Source: Nocardioides sp. (GTDB taxonomy: Bacteria; Actinomycetota; Actinomycetes; Propionibacteriales; Nocardioidaceae). Taken from it: a DNA stretch of 42,531 bases. Within the stretch, counting starts at the first letter, position 1. The number at the start of each line of letters is the position of its first letter. The DNA lies in contig JAUYLL010000131.1 in NCBI GenBank assembly GCA_030698375.1, positions 1-42,531 on the forward strand. Direction: 5' to 3'. The position numbers and the translations under genes were made by a program. The notes under the pieces were generated by a model. That model saw only the letters and a list, made by a program, of their open reading frames with translations. It was not told where the DNA came from and made no database searches. This document shows, in pieces, positions 24,485-33,700 of this stretch.

Positions 24485-26895
24485 GACGACTTCCTCGCGC
24501 GGGAGCCGGCGCGGAGCCGCTCTGCCTCGGCGATGACTCGGGTCGTGCGCAGGACGCTGTCCGGGTTGAGGCTGATCGAGTCGATCCCGGCATCGACGAG
24601 GAACTCCGCCATGTCGGGGTAGTCCGACGGTGCCTGGCCGCAGAGGCCGGAGTGGATTCCGTTGCGACGGCAGCCCTCGATGGCCAGGCGGATCATCTCC
24701 TTGACCCCGGGGTCGCGCTCGTCATAGTCGAAAGCCACGATCGCGCTGTCACGATCGACTCCGAGCGTCAGCTGGGTGAGGTCGTTCGACCCGATCGACA
24801 ACCCGTCGAAGCGTTCGGCGAACGCGTCGACCAGGATCACGTTGTTGGGGACTTCGCACATGGCGTAGACCTGGAGTCCGTCCCGCCCTCGCTCGAGCCC
24901 CAGCTCGGCCATCCGCGCCAGGACCAGGTCGGCCTCCGCGACCCGGCGCACGAACGGCAGCATGAGCACGACGTTCGACAGGCCCATCTCCTCCCGCACG
25001 CGGCGTACCGCGCGGCACTCCAGCTCGAAGCCCTCGGCATACGCCGGGTGGGCGTAGCGCGAGGCGCCGCGGAAGCCCAGCATCGGGTTGGCCTCGACCG
25101 GTTCGAACCACGAACCACCCACGAGATCGGCGTACTCGTTGGTCTTGAAGTCCGACATCCGCACGACGACGGGCTTCGGGTAGAACGCAGCGGCGATGGT
25201 GCCCACGCCCTCGGACAGGCGCTGGACGAAGTAGCTCGCACCGTCCGGGAACCCGGAGATCAGCTCCTCGAGCACCGCCTTCTCCCCGGGGTCCTGGACG
25301 CGGTCGGGGTGGAGCAGGGCGAGCGGGTGTGCCCGGATGGCCTCGCTGATGATGAACTCCATCCGGGCGAGGCCGACGCCGTCGTTCGGGATCATGGACG
25401 TGCGGAAGGCAAGGCCGGGGTTTCCGAGGTTGACCATGATGCGTGTCGAGGTCCGGGGCAGCTCCGCGATCTCGGTCCGGTCGACGTGGAAGTCTGCGGC
25501 CCCGGCGTACACGCGTCCTACGTCGCCCTCGGCGCACGACACGGTCACCACCTGGCCGTCTTCCAGGGTCGCCGTCCCGTCGGTCGTTCCGACGACTGCC
25601 GGGAGACCCAGCTCGCGGGACAGGATCGCTGCGTGACAGGTCCGCCCCCCGAGATCGGTGACCACCGCAGCCGCGGTCTTCAGGACGGGCTCCCAGTCGG
25701 GCGCAGTGGTCTCGGCCACGAGCACGTCGCCGGCGCGGACGGCGTGGAGGTGCTGGGCGTCCTTGACCACTCGCACGCGTCCCACGGCGACCCTGTCGCC
25801 GACCGCCCGTCCTCGGACGAGGACCTCGTCGTGAGCCTCCACCACGTACCTCTCCAGCACTGTGGCGGAGACCTGCGAGGCAACCGTCTCGGGCCGGGCC
25901 TGCACGATGTAGATCTGCTGGTCGAGCCCGTCCTTGGCCCACTCGATGTCCATGGGCTTGCCGTAGTGCTTCTCGATGGCGATCGCCGCACCAGCGATGT
26001 CGAGCACCTCCGCGTCGGCGAGGCAGGGCCGGCGACGCTCGGCGTCGGGCGTCGGCTCGTTGCGGGTCCCGGAGCCGCTGACGAGGACCGTCCGCGTCGC
26101 CTTGTCCCCGAGCCTGCGCCGGAGCACGCTGCGGAAGCCGGCCTCGTAGGTGGGCTTGTGCACGTAGAACTCGTCGGGATCGACCGTTCCCTGCACGACG
26201 TTCTCACCAAGCCCCCAGGACCCGGTGACGAACACGACGCCACGATGACCGGACTCCGTGTCGAGGGTGAAGGCGACACCCGAGCTGGCGAGGTCGGAGC
26301 GCACCATCTTCATGACGCCGACCGAGAGGAAGACCTCCAGGTGCTCGAAGCCCTTCCGGTGCCGGTAGTGGATGGCCCGGTCGGTGAACAGGCTGGCGAA
26401 GCAACGGCGGATCGACTCGAGCAGGGCGTCCTCGCCGGCGACGTCGAGGAAGGTGTCGTGCTGTCCGGCGAAGCTGGCGTCCGGAAGGTCCTCGGCGGTG
26501 GCGCTGCTGCGCACTGCGACGCGCAGGTCATCGCCGTACCGCTCGGCGAGCGCCCGATGGGCGGCGAGGACCTGCTCGCGGAGGTCGTCCGGCAGCCCTG
26601 CGTCATAGACGATCTGGCGGGCCCGCGCCGCCCTTGCCGCCAGGTCGGTGACGTCGTCAGGATCAAGGCCCGCGAGTGCCGAACGCAGAGACGACCAGGC
26701 GTCCGCCGCATCGAGCACGTGCCGGTAGGCGGCCGCGGTGACCACGAAGCCTCCGGGGACGTGGACGCCGGCGCCGGACAGGTGACGGTAGAGCTCGCCG
26801 AGGGAGGCGTTCTTGCCACCCACCAGTGCCACGTCGTCGTTCCCGACCTGGGCGAGGTCGAGGACGAGCGCAGAAGCAGAGGGCGTGCGCTCCAT
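24481..26895 (-). CDS. ppsA: Phosphoenolpyruvate synthase (pyruvate, water dikinase)
   Basis: This 804-residue enzyme makes PEP from pyruvate and ATP. The N-terminal ATP-grasp domain shows VGGKNASLGELYRHL, RSSATAEDLPDASFAGQ and GSWGLGENVVQGTV. The swivelling phospho-His is His421 in GGRTCHAAILSREL, at the same number as in the E. coli enzyme. The C-terminal PEP/pyruvate barrel shows NLGNPGLAFRTSMIPNDGVG, NPMLGFRGASRY and the final SGLCGQAPSDYP with the acid-base Cys. ATG 26895 has GAGGAGG ahead. It is the first gene of the coupled operon with aldolase and dehydrogenase. A DosR-like box lies 140 bases upstream. Confidence 0.9.
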   Translation of the reverse strand: MERTPSASALVLDLAQVGNDDVALVGGKNASLGELYRHLSGAGVHVPGGFVVTAAAYRHVLDAADAWSSLRSALAGLDPDDVTDLAARAARARQIVYDAGLPDDLREQVLAAHRALAERYGDDLRVAVRSSATAEDLPDASFAGQHDTFLDVAGEDALLESIRRCFASLFTDRAIHYRHRKGFEHLEVFLSVGVMKMVRSDLASSGVAFTLDTESGHRGVVFVTGSWGLGENVVQGTVDPDEFYVHKPTYEAGFRSVLRRRLGDKATRTVLVSGSGTRNEPTPDAERRRPCLADAEVLDIAGAAIAIEKHYGKPMDIEWAKDGLDQQIYIVQARPETVASQVSATVLERYVVEAHDEVLVRGRAVGDRVAVGRVRVVKDAQHLHAVRAGDVLVAETTAPDWEPVLKTAAAVVTDLGGRTCHAAILSRELGLPAVVGTTDGTATLEDGQVVTVSCAEGDVGRVYAGAADFHVDRTEIAELPRTSTRIMVNLGNPGLAFRTSMIPNDGVGLARMEFIISEAIRAHPLALLHPDRVQDPGEKAVLEELISGFPDGASYFVQRLSEGVGTIAAAFYPKPVVVRMSDFKTNEYADLVGGSWFEPVEANPMLGFRGASRYAHPAYAEGFELECRAVRRVREEMGLSNVVLMLPFVRRVAEADLVLARMAELGLERGRDGLQVYAMCEVPNNVILVDAFAERFDGLSIGSNDLTQLTLGVDRDSAIVAFDYDERDPGVKEMIRLAIEGCRRNGIHSGLCGQAPSDYPDMAEFLVDAGIDSISLNPDSVLRTTRVIAEAERLRAGSRARKSS

Positions 26896-26905
26896 CCGCC
26901 CTCCT

Positions 26906-26933
26906 CGTGCCGTGCGATTCGTGCCGTGCGATT
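26906..26933. repeat. Two perfect 14-base tandem repeats upstream of PEP synthase
   Basis: CGTGCCGTGCGATT is repeated without spacer at 26906-26919 and 26920-26933, in the leader just ahead of the PEP synthase ribosome site. A transcription or translation role is possible but not shown. Confidence 0.75.
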
Positions 26934-27034
26934 TTCCCGGACGGCCGGCCCGCTTCGGTGAGGGAGCGGGCCGACCTGGTGAGCATCGGTCGCGGACGCC
27001 GGCCTCGGGAACGGTCATCCGTCCCCGATGTGCC

Positions 27035-27048
27035 GGGACGTTCGCCCC
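27035..27048. promoter_or_regulatory. DosR-box-like site upstream of small membrane protein and PEP synthase
   Basis: GGGACGTTCGCCCC fits the alternative DosR core GGGACTTTNGGCCC at 12 of 14 positions. It overlaps a separate inverted repeat, CGTCCC (27020-27025) / GGGACG (27035-27040). It sits between the divergent PEP synthase gene and the small membrane protein gene. Confidence 0.4.
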
Positions 27049-27124
27049 GTCCTGGGTCCATTTCCTCTGGGAGAAGCCCTCCTCGCGAGGGACCGTGGGC
27101 GTACGACGGCGGGAGGAGCTTGCG

Positions 27125-27307
27125 ATGGGTGACAACACTTCAGGTGCGGCGGCGGGCGGCGGTGCGCTGTACGCGCTGGGGATCTTCGGTGCCTGGGTCT
27201 ACTTCTGGATGGAGGCAGACGGCTTCTGGTGGCACGTCCTGGCGATCCTGCAGGGCGTGGTCTGGCCGGCGTTCATGGTCTACGACGTGTTCGTCTTCCT
27301 CGAGTAG
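27125..27307 (+). CDS. Small membrane protein
   Basis: This 60-residue protein begins at an ATG with GGAGGAG seven bases upstream. After a Gly/Ala-rich start it has two hydrophobic segments (YALGIFGAWVYFW and HVLAILQGVVWPAFMVYDVF) with many aromatic residues. Proteins of this look are common in actinobacteria next to stress genes, but I know of no function. It is divergent from the PEP synthase operon and shares its control region, which carries a DosR-like box 77 bases upstream. A single start and stop fit well. It is likely a member of the dormancy-type group by position only. Confidence 0.7.
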   Translation: MGDNTSGAAAGGGALYALGIFGAWVYFWMEADGFWWHVLAILQGVVWPAFMVYDVFVFLE

Positions 27308-27381
27308 CTCTCCTTCCCGCGGCGAAGGACGCATCCCCGGGGTCGGCGCCCGGGAAGACGGCCGCTCTGTTCGCGGTGACA

Positions 27382-27395
27382 GGGACCTTGGTCCC
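27382..27395. promoter_or_regulatory. DosR-box-like palindrome upstream of the DUF1918 gene
   Basis: GGGACCTTGGTCCC is a 14-base inverted repeat that is perfect outside its two central bases. It differs from GGGACTWWAGTCCC at only two positions, and the flanking G and A on the right also match the consensus. It is the best of the four boxes. The core ends 93 bases before the DUF1918 start codon. Confidence 0.68.
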
Positions 27396-27488
27396 GACCT
27401 CGGGTGTTCCCGGACGGTGGAGGGGGCGCACAGATGGGTACAGGATGGAGAGCCGGGGCGACGGCGCCCCCGCTGATTGGAGGGTCCG

Positions 27489-27704
27489 ATGTTCGCGCGC
27501 GCTGGCGACCGCTTGATCGTTCGGAGCAACCATCTCAACGGCCCGACCAAGGAGGGCGAGATCCTCGAGGTCCGGCACGACGACGGCTCACCGCCGTACG
27601 TCGTGCGCTGGTCCGACACGGGCCAGGAGTCGTTCGTCTTCCCTGGGACCGATGCCCTCGTGCAGTCGCCAGGGCAGGGTGGCCGGACCGGCGGCGAAAC
27701 CTGA
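27489..27704 (+). CDS. DUF1918 protein
   Basis: This 71-residue protein has the small DUF1918 barrel: AGDRLIVRSNHLNGPTKEGE, EILEVRHDDGSPPYVVRW and a DALV end. It is found widely in actinobacteria, sometimes within stress-induced sets. No biochemical role is known. ATG 27489 has GGAGGG just ahead. The DosR-like palindrome in its 181-base upstream gap is the strongest of the four, so regulation by the DevR-like protein is plausible. It ends 46 bases before the converging small membrane protein gene. Confidence 0.78.
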   Translation: MFARAGDRLIVRSNHLNGPTKEGEILEVRHDDGSPPYVVRWSDTGQESFVFPGTDALVQSPGQGGRTGGET

Positions 27705-27750
27705 ACAACGACGCGGGGATCTGCGACGGGGCCCCTGCTTCAGGAGAAGG

Positions 27751-27951
27751 TCACTCCGACGGCTCGGGAAGCTCGCAGTTGTCGACCTTCGGGTTGACGC
27801 CGATGTAGTTCAGCGGCCCTGCGACCACCGTCAAGGCGATGGTCCCGGCGTCGGCGCAACTGTCGTTGTCGGCTTCGAAGTAGCCCCGCTGGAAAGCAGC
27901 GACGGCCCCGATGATGAGCCAGATGACGAGGATGAGTGATCCGATGCGCAT
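27751..27951 (-). CDS. Small membrane protein with paired cysteines
   Basis: This 66-residue protein has one N-terminal hydrophobic segment (LILVIWLIIGAVAAF) and an outside-facing part with two Cys (DSCADAG and DNCELPEP) that could form a disulfide. The middle GPLNYIGVNPKV is a feature I recognise from many short actinobacterial proteins of unknown function. ATG 27951 has GGGAGG ahead with normal spacing. It is on the minus strand, upstream of nothing obvious, and may be its own transcription unit. Function is unknown. Confidence 0.72.
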   Translation of the reverse strand: MRIGSLILVIWLIIGAVAAFQRGYFEADNDSCADAGTIALTVVAGPLNYIGVNPKVDNCELPEPSE

Positions 27952-28041
27952 GACTTGCCTCCCGGTCAGGTGACACCTCACATACCCGCGGCGGTCGTCC
28001 CCGCAAACCGCGCTGACACCGGGGGCAGACCGGCTTCCCGG

Positions 28042-28170
28042 TCACAGGTCGCGGTGGACCTCGTCGGGTTCCTCGCGGGTGGTGCGGGTGAGGTTGCGGA
28101 TGGCCAGTGCGAGCCCACCCCACACGACAAGCATGGCGACGATCATCATCACGACAGCCGACGTCGTCAT
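28042..28170 (-). CDS. MetS-like small subunit of the NSS transporter
   Basis: This 42-residue protein has one membrane segment (AVVMMIVAMLVVWGGLALAI) and a short charged tail. Its ATG overlaps the transporter stop (ATGA). Corynebacterium MetP is an NSS-family methionine/alanine importer that needs a small partner, MetS, of this size and layout. Overlap, size and topology therefore favour a MetS role. It is too short for motif support beyond that. It is the last gene of the two-gene unit on this strand. Confidence 0.75.
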   Translation of the reverse strand: MTTSAVVMMIVAMLVVWGGLALAIRNLTRTTREEPDEVHRDL

Positions 28171-29717
28171 CGGGAGACCTCCTCGGTCGGAGCGGTCAGG
28201 TCGACGGTGCGCCGCCAGGGAAGGCGTGCGAGGACGATGGCGAGCACGAGCACCAACGCCGCCGAGCCCCAACCGACCCCGTTGATCAACCAGGCCGGGT
28301 AACCCTCGTACGGCTCGGCCAGGACGCCCCGGAGTTCTTCGATCAGCACGTAGACGAGAGCCGCCGGGGTGACCACGCCAACCAGCGCGAGCCACCAACT
28401 GCCCAGCGGCACCGACCCCGTGCGGTTGAGGTGGTCCCGCAGGTGGTCGAGGTCGCGATAGACCCACGTGACGGCGAGCATGCTGACGACGGCGACGAGC
28501 AGGATGCCGAAGCGGTTGATGAAGTGGTCGGCCGTGTCCAAGAGGGGGACGCCGGTGGTGGTGGCGAACAGCAGGAGGCTGGCGGTCGCTGCCGGCACGC
28601 CGACGACGAGCGACGCCGTGGTCCGGCTGAGGTCGAGCTTGTCGCGCACGGCGGAGATCACGACCTCGATCACGCTGATCAGGGACGTCAGACCCGCCAC
28701 CACGAGCGATCCGAAGAACAGCACGCCGATCAGGGCTCCGGCCGGAGCCTCGGAGATGATCGCCGGGAAGGCGATGAAGGCCAGGCCGAGGCCTTCGGTC
28801 GCCACCTCGTCGATGGCGACCCCGCTGGCCTGGGCCATGAATCCCAAGGCGGCGAACACGCCGATGCCGGCGAGCAGCTCGAAGGACGAGTTGGCCAGGC
28901 CGACGACCAGCCCGGAGCCGGTCATGTCGGTCTTACGCCCCACGTAGGAGGCGTAGGTGATCATGATCCCGAAGCCGATCGACAGCGAGAAGAAGATCTG
29001 GCCGAAGGCCGCGGCCCACACCCCGGCGTTGGTGAGGGCGCCCCAGTTCGGCGCGAAGAGAGCATCGAGTCCGTCCAGGGCACCCGGCAGGAACAGCGAC
29101 CGGATCACGAGTGCGAGGAAGGCGACGACCAGCAGGGGGATGAACACCGCCGCGAGCGCGCCGATGCCCCGCTGGACGCCCGCCACCATGACGGCGATGA
29201 CGGCTAGCCACACCAGCAGCAGGGGCCAGAAGACCCCGCCGACGAAGTCGAGTCCGATCCCGGGTTCGGCCACCTGCAGGAAGTCGCCGAAGAGGAACTC
29301 GTCCGGGGCCGAGCCCCAGGACTCGTCGATCGAGAAGAACGTGTACCGCACGGCCCACGCGATGATCACCGCGTAGTAGATGGCGATCACCGCGCAGATG
29401 CCGACCTGCCACCAGCCCAGGGTCTCGGCCGTGGCGCCGCCGAGACGCCGGAAGGACAGGGGAGCGGAGCCGCGGTAGCGGTGCCCGATGCCGTAGTCGA
29501 GAAGCAGGAAGGGCAACCCGGCGACCAGCAGCGCGACCAGGTAGGGGATCAGGAACGCTCCGCCGCCGTTCTCGTAGGCGACGTACGGGAATCGCCAGAT
29601 GTTCCCGAGGCCCACGGCGGACCCGATCGCCGCCAGGATGAACACCCTGCGGCTGGTGAAGTGGCCCCGGGAATGCTGTCCCGCGGACGGGTCGGACGCC
29701 TGGGCATGCGTGGCCAT
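28167..29717 (-). CDS. Sodium-dependent amino-acid transporter (NSS/SNF family)
   Basis: This 516-residue transporter has the NSS signature in transmembrane segment 1 (GSAVGLGNIWRFPYVAYENG), where Na+ and substrate bind, and about 12 hydrophobic segments. Later parts SIGFGIMITYASYVGRKTD and LVVAGLTSLISVIEVV fit segments 6 and 8. It would import an amino acid, such as methionine or alanine if it works like MetP, together with sodium. ATG 29717 has AAGGAG ahead. It is followed by the overlapping small subunit. Substrate is inferred from the small partner only. Confidence 0.87.
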   Translation of the reverse strand: MATHAQASDPSAGQHSRGHFTSRRVFILAAIGSAVGLGNIWRFPYVAYENGGGAFLIPYLVALLVAGLPFLLLDYGIGHRYRGSAPLSFRRLGGATAETLGWWQVGICAVIAIYYAVIIAWAVRYTFFSIDESWGSAPDEFLFGDFLQVAEPGIGLDFVGGVFWPLLLVWLAVIAVMVAGVQRGIGALAAVFIPLLVVAFLALVIRSLFLPGALDGLDALFAPNWGALTNAGVWAAAFGQIFFSLSIGFGIMITYASYVGRKTDMTGSGLVVGLANSSFELLAGIGVFAALGFMAQASGVAIDEVATEGLGLAFIAFPAIISEAPAGALIGVLFFGSLVVAGLTSLISVIEVVISAVRDKLDLSRTTASLVVGVPAATASLLLFATTTGVPLLDTADHFINRFGILLVAVVSMLAVTWVYRDLDHLRDHLNRTGSVPLGSWWLALVGVVTPAALVYVLIEELRGVLAEPYEGYPAWLINGVGWGSAALVLVLAIVLARLPWRRTVDLTAPTEEVSR

Positions 29718-29809
29718 GGGCTCTCCTTCGTTCGCTATGAGAAGGCTAGACCCGCAGCGACGAAGATGCACTGACGGGAGCCGAGCATCTCGGCCGTAGG
29801 GCACGAGTG

Positions 29810-30376
29810 TCAGGCCGGTGGAGGCAGGATCGAGACGGTCGCCGTAGGCCGCACCAGGCGGGCGGCCCGGACGTCGAGCAGGTGGAGGGTGAACGTCTCG
29901 ACGTCCTCGTCCTGTGCGTCGGCGAAGACCGTGACGGGCACCATGCGCAGGGTCTCTCTGGGAGCGAACTTGAGTCGTACGTCGACGGGCTGGAAGTCAC
30001 CGGCGTCGGCCGACCCCGGCTCGGTGCGGACGGTGACCGCTACGCGCTTGCCGCTCGGCTCCCGCAGACGCACCTCCACCTCGGTGGTGGCCGTGCCCTG
30101 GGCAGGTTCAGTCACGGTGGCGTCTTTGATGCCGAGCCGCGCCAACGGGTCGTCGTCGTGGATCAGACCGGACGCCCACGCTCGCCGAATCCGCAGCCCA
30201 CGGGGGTTGCTCAGCCGGAGCCGAACGCGTTCCCGGTGCTCGTCGAGGTGGTCGTCGAGCACCGTGACTCGGGTCGTGACCGTCCGGGCCCCGGTGGGGA
30301 ACACCAGGCGTCGGTCGACCGGGAGGTAGTCCGCCCCCGGCGCGGCGGTCCCTCTCGTGTCGACACGAGCTCGAAA
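29810..30376 (-). pseudogene. Calx-beta domain gene fragment without a proper start
   Basis: The frame encodes about one and a half Calx-beta domains: GTAAPGADYLPVD, VTVLDDHLDEHRERVRLRLS, then GLIHDDDP and a second unit with VPVTVFADAQDEDVETFTLH. These are calcium-binding, usually extracellular repeats. The domain similarity reaches upstream to about 30376, but no ATG or GTG is found there and a TGA sits at 30455-30457. The only start, GTG 30304, would cut the first domain in half. I therefore call it a 5'-truncated remnant of a larger surface protein. A short functional product from 30304 is less likely. Confidence 0.62.
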
Positions 30377-30715
30377 GGGCCCCTCGTGCGCCGAAGATGG
30401 CCCGTACGGACTACAGAGGCTGGCTCGACGGATGGCGCGAGGAGTCCGAACGGATCACTGTTGAAGCACCGCCCGGAATGACAATCGCCCCGCCGCAGGT
30501 CAGCGACGGGCGATCGGGTGGATCAGGCATGCTCTGAACTGCGGAAACGCTGATTTCGCGAGTCGGGCGAAGTTGGTCGATCGAGGCCGGTTGGACACCC
30601 TGGCCGGGCCATCACACCTGGGCGGCGACCAGGCACGTGTCGCAGCAATCCCGGCGACATGACAGTCTCGCAAGGAGGGTTCCGAGCGAGAGCCGTCTGG
30701 TCTGGAGGATCACGG
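30377..30715. other. Gap ahead of the large carboxylase gene
   Basis: No gene is supported here. It holds a weak inverted repeat ATCGCCC (30484-30490) / GGGCGAT (30508-30514), which could be a terminator. The right end carries the GGAGG at 30704-30708 used by the carboxylase. Confidence 0.4.
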
Positions 30716-33700
30716 GTGTTCTCTCGAATTGCGATTGTGAATCGCGGCGAGGCTGCGATGCGGCTGATCCACGCCGTCCGCGACCTCAACGCGCGAGGTG
30801 ATGGGGCACCGATCCACACGGTCGCGCTCTACACCGACGAGGAACGTACGGCGATGTTCGCGCGGGAGGCCGACGAGGCCTACTCGTTGGGGCCTGCCTC
30901 GGCACGCCCCTACATCGACCTGGCCGTCCTCGAGCGGGTGCTGGTCGAGTGCGCGGCAGACGCGGTCTGGGTGGGGTGGGGGTTCGTCGCCGAGGACCCC
31001 GCGTTCGCTGAGCTGTGCGAGCGCCTCGGCGTGACGTTCATCGGCCCGAGCGCCGACGCGATGCGCCGACTGGGCGACAAGATCGGATCCAAGCTCCTCG
31101 CACAGGAGGTCGGTGTGCCGGTCGCGCCGTGGAGCGGAGGCGGCGTCGATACGTTGGAGACGGCGCTGGACGCTGCCGAACGCATCGGCTATCCGCTCAT
31201 GCTCAAGGCAACCGCCGGCGGGGGTGGCAGGGGCATCCGCAGGGTTGACTCGGCCGTCGAGCTCGAGGACGCCTACCAACGCACCCGCGACGAGGCCGAG
31301 CGCGCCTTCGGCAGCGGCGTGGTCTTCCTCGAGCGCCTGGTGACCGGGGCACGGCACGTGGAGGTCCAGCTGATCGCCGACGGTCACGGCACGGCGTGGG
31401 CGGTCGGCGTCCGCGACTGCACCGTGCAGCGGCGCAACCAGAAGGTGATCGAGGAGTCGGCGTCGCCGTTGCTCGACCAGAGCCAGACCGACGAGCTCAA
31501 GGCGTCCGCCGAGCGGCTGGCCATCGCGGTGGGCTACGTCGGCGCCGGGACGGTCGAGTTCCTCTACCACCCGGGTGAGCGGTCGTTCGCCTTCCTCGAG
31601 GTCAACACGCGCCTGCAGGTCGAGCACCCCATCACCGAGGCGACGACGGACCTCGACCTGGTCGCGGCGCAGCTGCACGTGGCGGCCGGTGGCCGACTTG
31701 TTGGACCGAAGCCGGTCGAGCGTGGGCACGCCGTCGAGGCCCGGCTGAACGCCGAGGATCCGGACCGCGACTTTTCCCCGTCGCCCGGCCGGATCGCGCT
31801 GCTCGATCTGCCGTCGGGGCCGGGCATCCGCGTCGACACCGGCGTCGGCGAGGGTGACACCATCCCCGCCGACTTCGACTCGATGATCGCCAAGGTCATC
31901 GCCTACGGCCGCACCCGCGACGAGGCCCTGGCGCGGCTGCGTCGGGCGATGGCGGAGACCACCGTGGTGATCCAAGGGGGTGCCACCAACAAGAGCTTCA
32001 TCCTCGACCTCCTCGACCAGTCCGAGGTCGTGGACGGCGAGGCCGGCTGGGCCGACACCAGCTGGATCGACCGGGTCCGCGCCGAGGGGCGGCTCGTCGT
32101 GCACGAGCACTCCGGCATCGCCGTCGTCGCGGCCGGCATCGAGGCCTATGAGGACGAGGCGCACGTCGAGATCACCCGACTGCTGGAGAGCGCCCACGGA
32201 GGCCGTCCCCAGGTGCAGCACAAGGTCGGCCGGGCGGTCGACTTCAAGCTGCGCGGCACCGCGTACAAGGTCACCGTGCTCCAGATCGGTCAGCACCGGT
32301 TCCGGGTGGGCGTCGCGGCGGGCGGTGTCGAGCATGTCGTGGTCGCCGACGTCGAACGACTCGACGAGTTCCACACCCGCCTGACGGTCGGCGACAGGCG
32401 CTACCGACTGGTCACCGCCACCCACGGTCCTGTCCACATGATCGAGGTCAACGGCGTGGCCCACCGGGTCAGCCGCGACGAGGGTGGCGTGCTGCGATCA
32501 CCGGCACCCGCCCTGGTGGTGGCCTCTCCGGTTGCGGTCGACGACGTGGTCGAGGCCGGAGCCCCCGTCCTCGTCCTCGAGAGCATGAAGATGGAGACGG
32601 TGCTGCGCGCGCCGTTCGCCGCGAAGGTCCGTGAGCTGCTGGTCATGATCGGGAGCCAGGTCGAGACCGGCGCCCCGCTGCTGCGCCTCGAGCCCGTCGG
32701 GGACGGCGCCACCGACGAGGCCGCCGCTACCGACGAGCTCGGCCCGCTCCTTGACCTGCCGCCTCAGGTCGCGCCCGCTACCGCGCAGCAACGAGCCGCG
32801 CGAGCGCGGGGCGACGTCGCGGCTATGGTGATGGGCTACGACGTCGACCCGAGCGAGGACGGTGACGTGGTCACCGGCTACCTCGCTGCCCGCGACGAGC
32901 TCGTGCTGGCGGGCGTGGACGTGGTGGCCGACGAGATCGAGCTCCTCGGCCTGTTCTCCGACCTCGCCGAGCTCAGCCGCAACCGCCCCGCGGGCGAGGA
33001 GCTGCACACCGAGCTGCGCGTGCACAGCTCGAAGGAGCACTTCCACGCCTTCCTGCAGAGCCTCGACGTGGACCGCGGCGGCCTCCCCCAGGACTTCCGC
33101 GACCGGCTGGCCAAGGTGCTCGCCCACTACGGCGTGACCGCGGACCGGACGCCGGAGCTGGAGGAGGCGGTCTTCCGCATCTTCCTGGCGCAGCAGCGCT
33201 CCGCGCCCGAGGTCCGCCTGGCGACCGAGCTGCTCCAGCGCTGGATCGTCGAGCCTGCCCCGGAGGAGGAGCTGGCCGGGCCCGCGCGCCACCTGCTCGA
33301 GCGTCTCGTCCGGGCCACCCAGCTGCGCTTCCCGGTCGTCGGCGACCTGGCCCGCAGCACCCGCTTCCGCTGGTTCGACCAGCCACTGGTCGATGCCGAG
33401 CGCTCCAGCGTCCTGGCCGGGGTCCGTGACGAGGTGGCCGCCCTCGCGGCCGATCCCGATGCTCCGGACCGCCTCGAGCGGCTGGAGGCGCTGGCCGCGA
33501 TCCCGGAGCAGATCGTCCGGTTCCTCGCCGAGCGGCTCGAGTCCGGCGTGCCCGAGCAGGAGCCGATGCTCGAGGTGCTGCTCCGGCGCCACTACCGCGA
33601 TCACGACCTGCACGAACTGCGGTCGCTGTCGCGCGGAGGACGCACCTTTGCGGTGGGCGACTACAGGCTCGACGGTCGCCCGACCCGGGTGATCTCGACG

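Noticed and set aside
28107-29207. Plus-strand frame over the NSS transporter
   Set aside because: It is Asp/Arg/Glu/Gly-rich shadow translation; the minus strand carries a complete transporter with the family signature.
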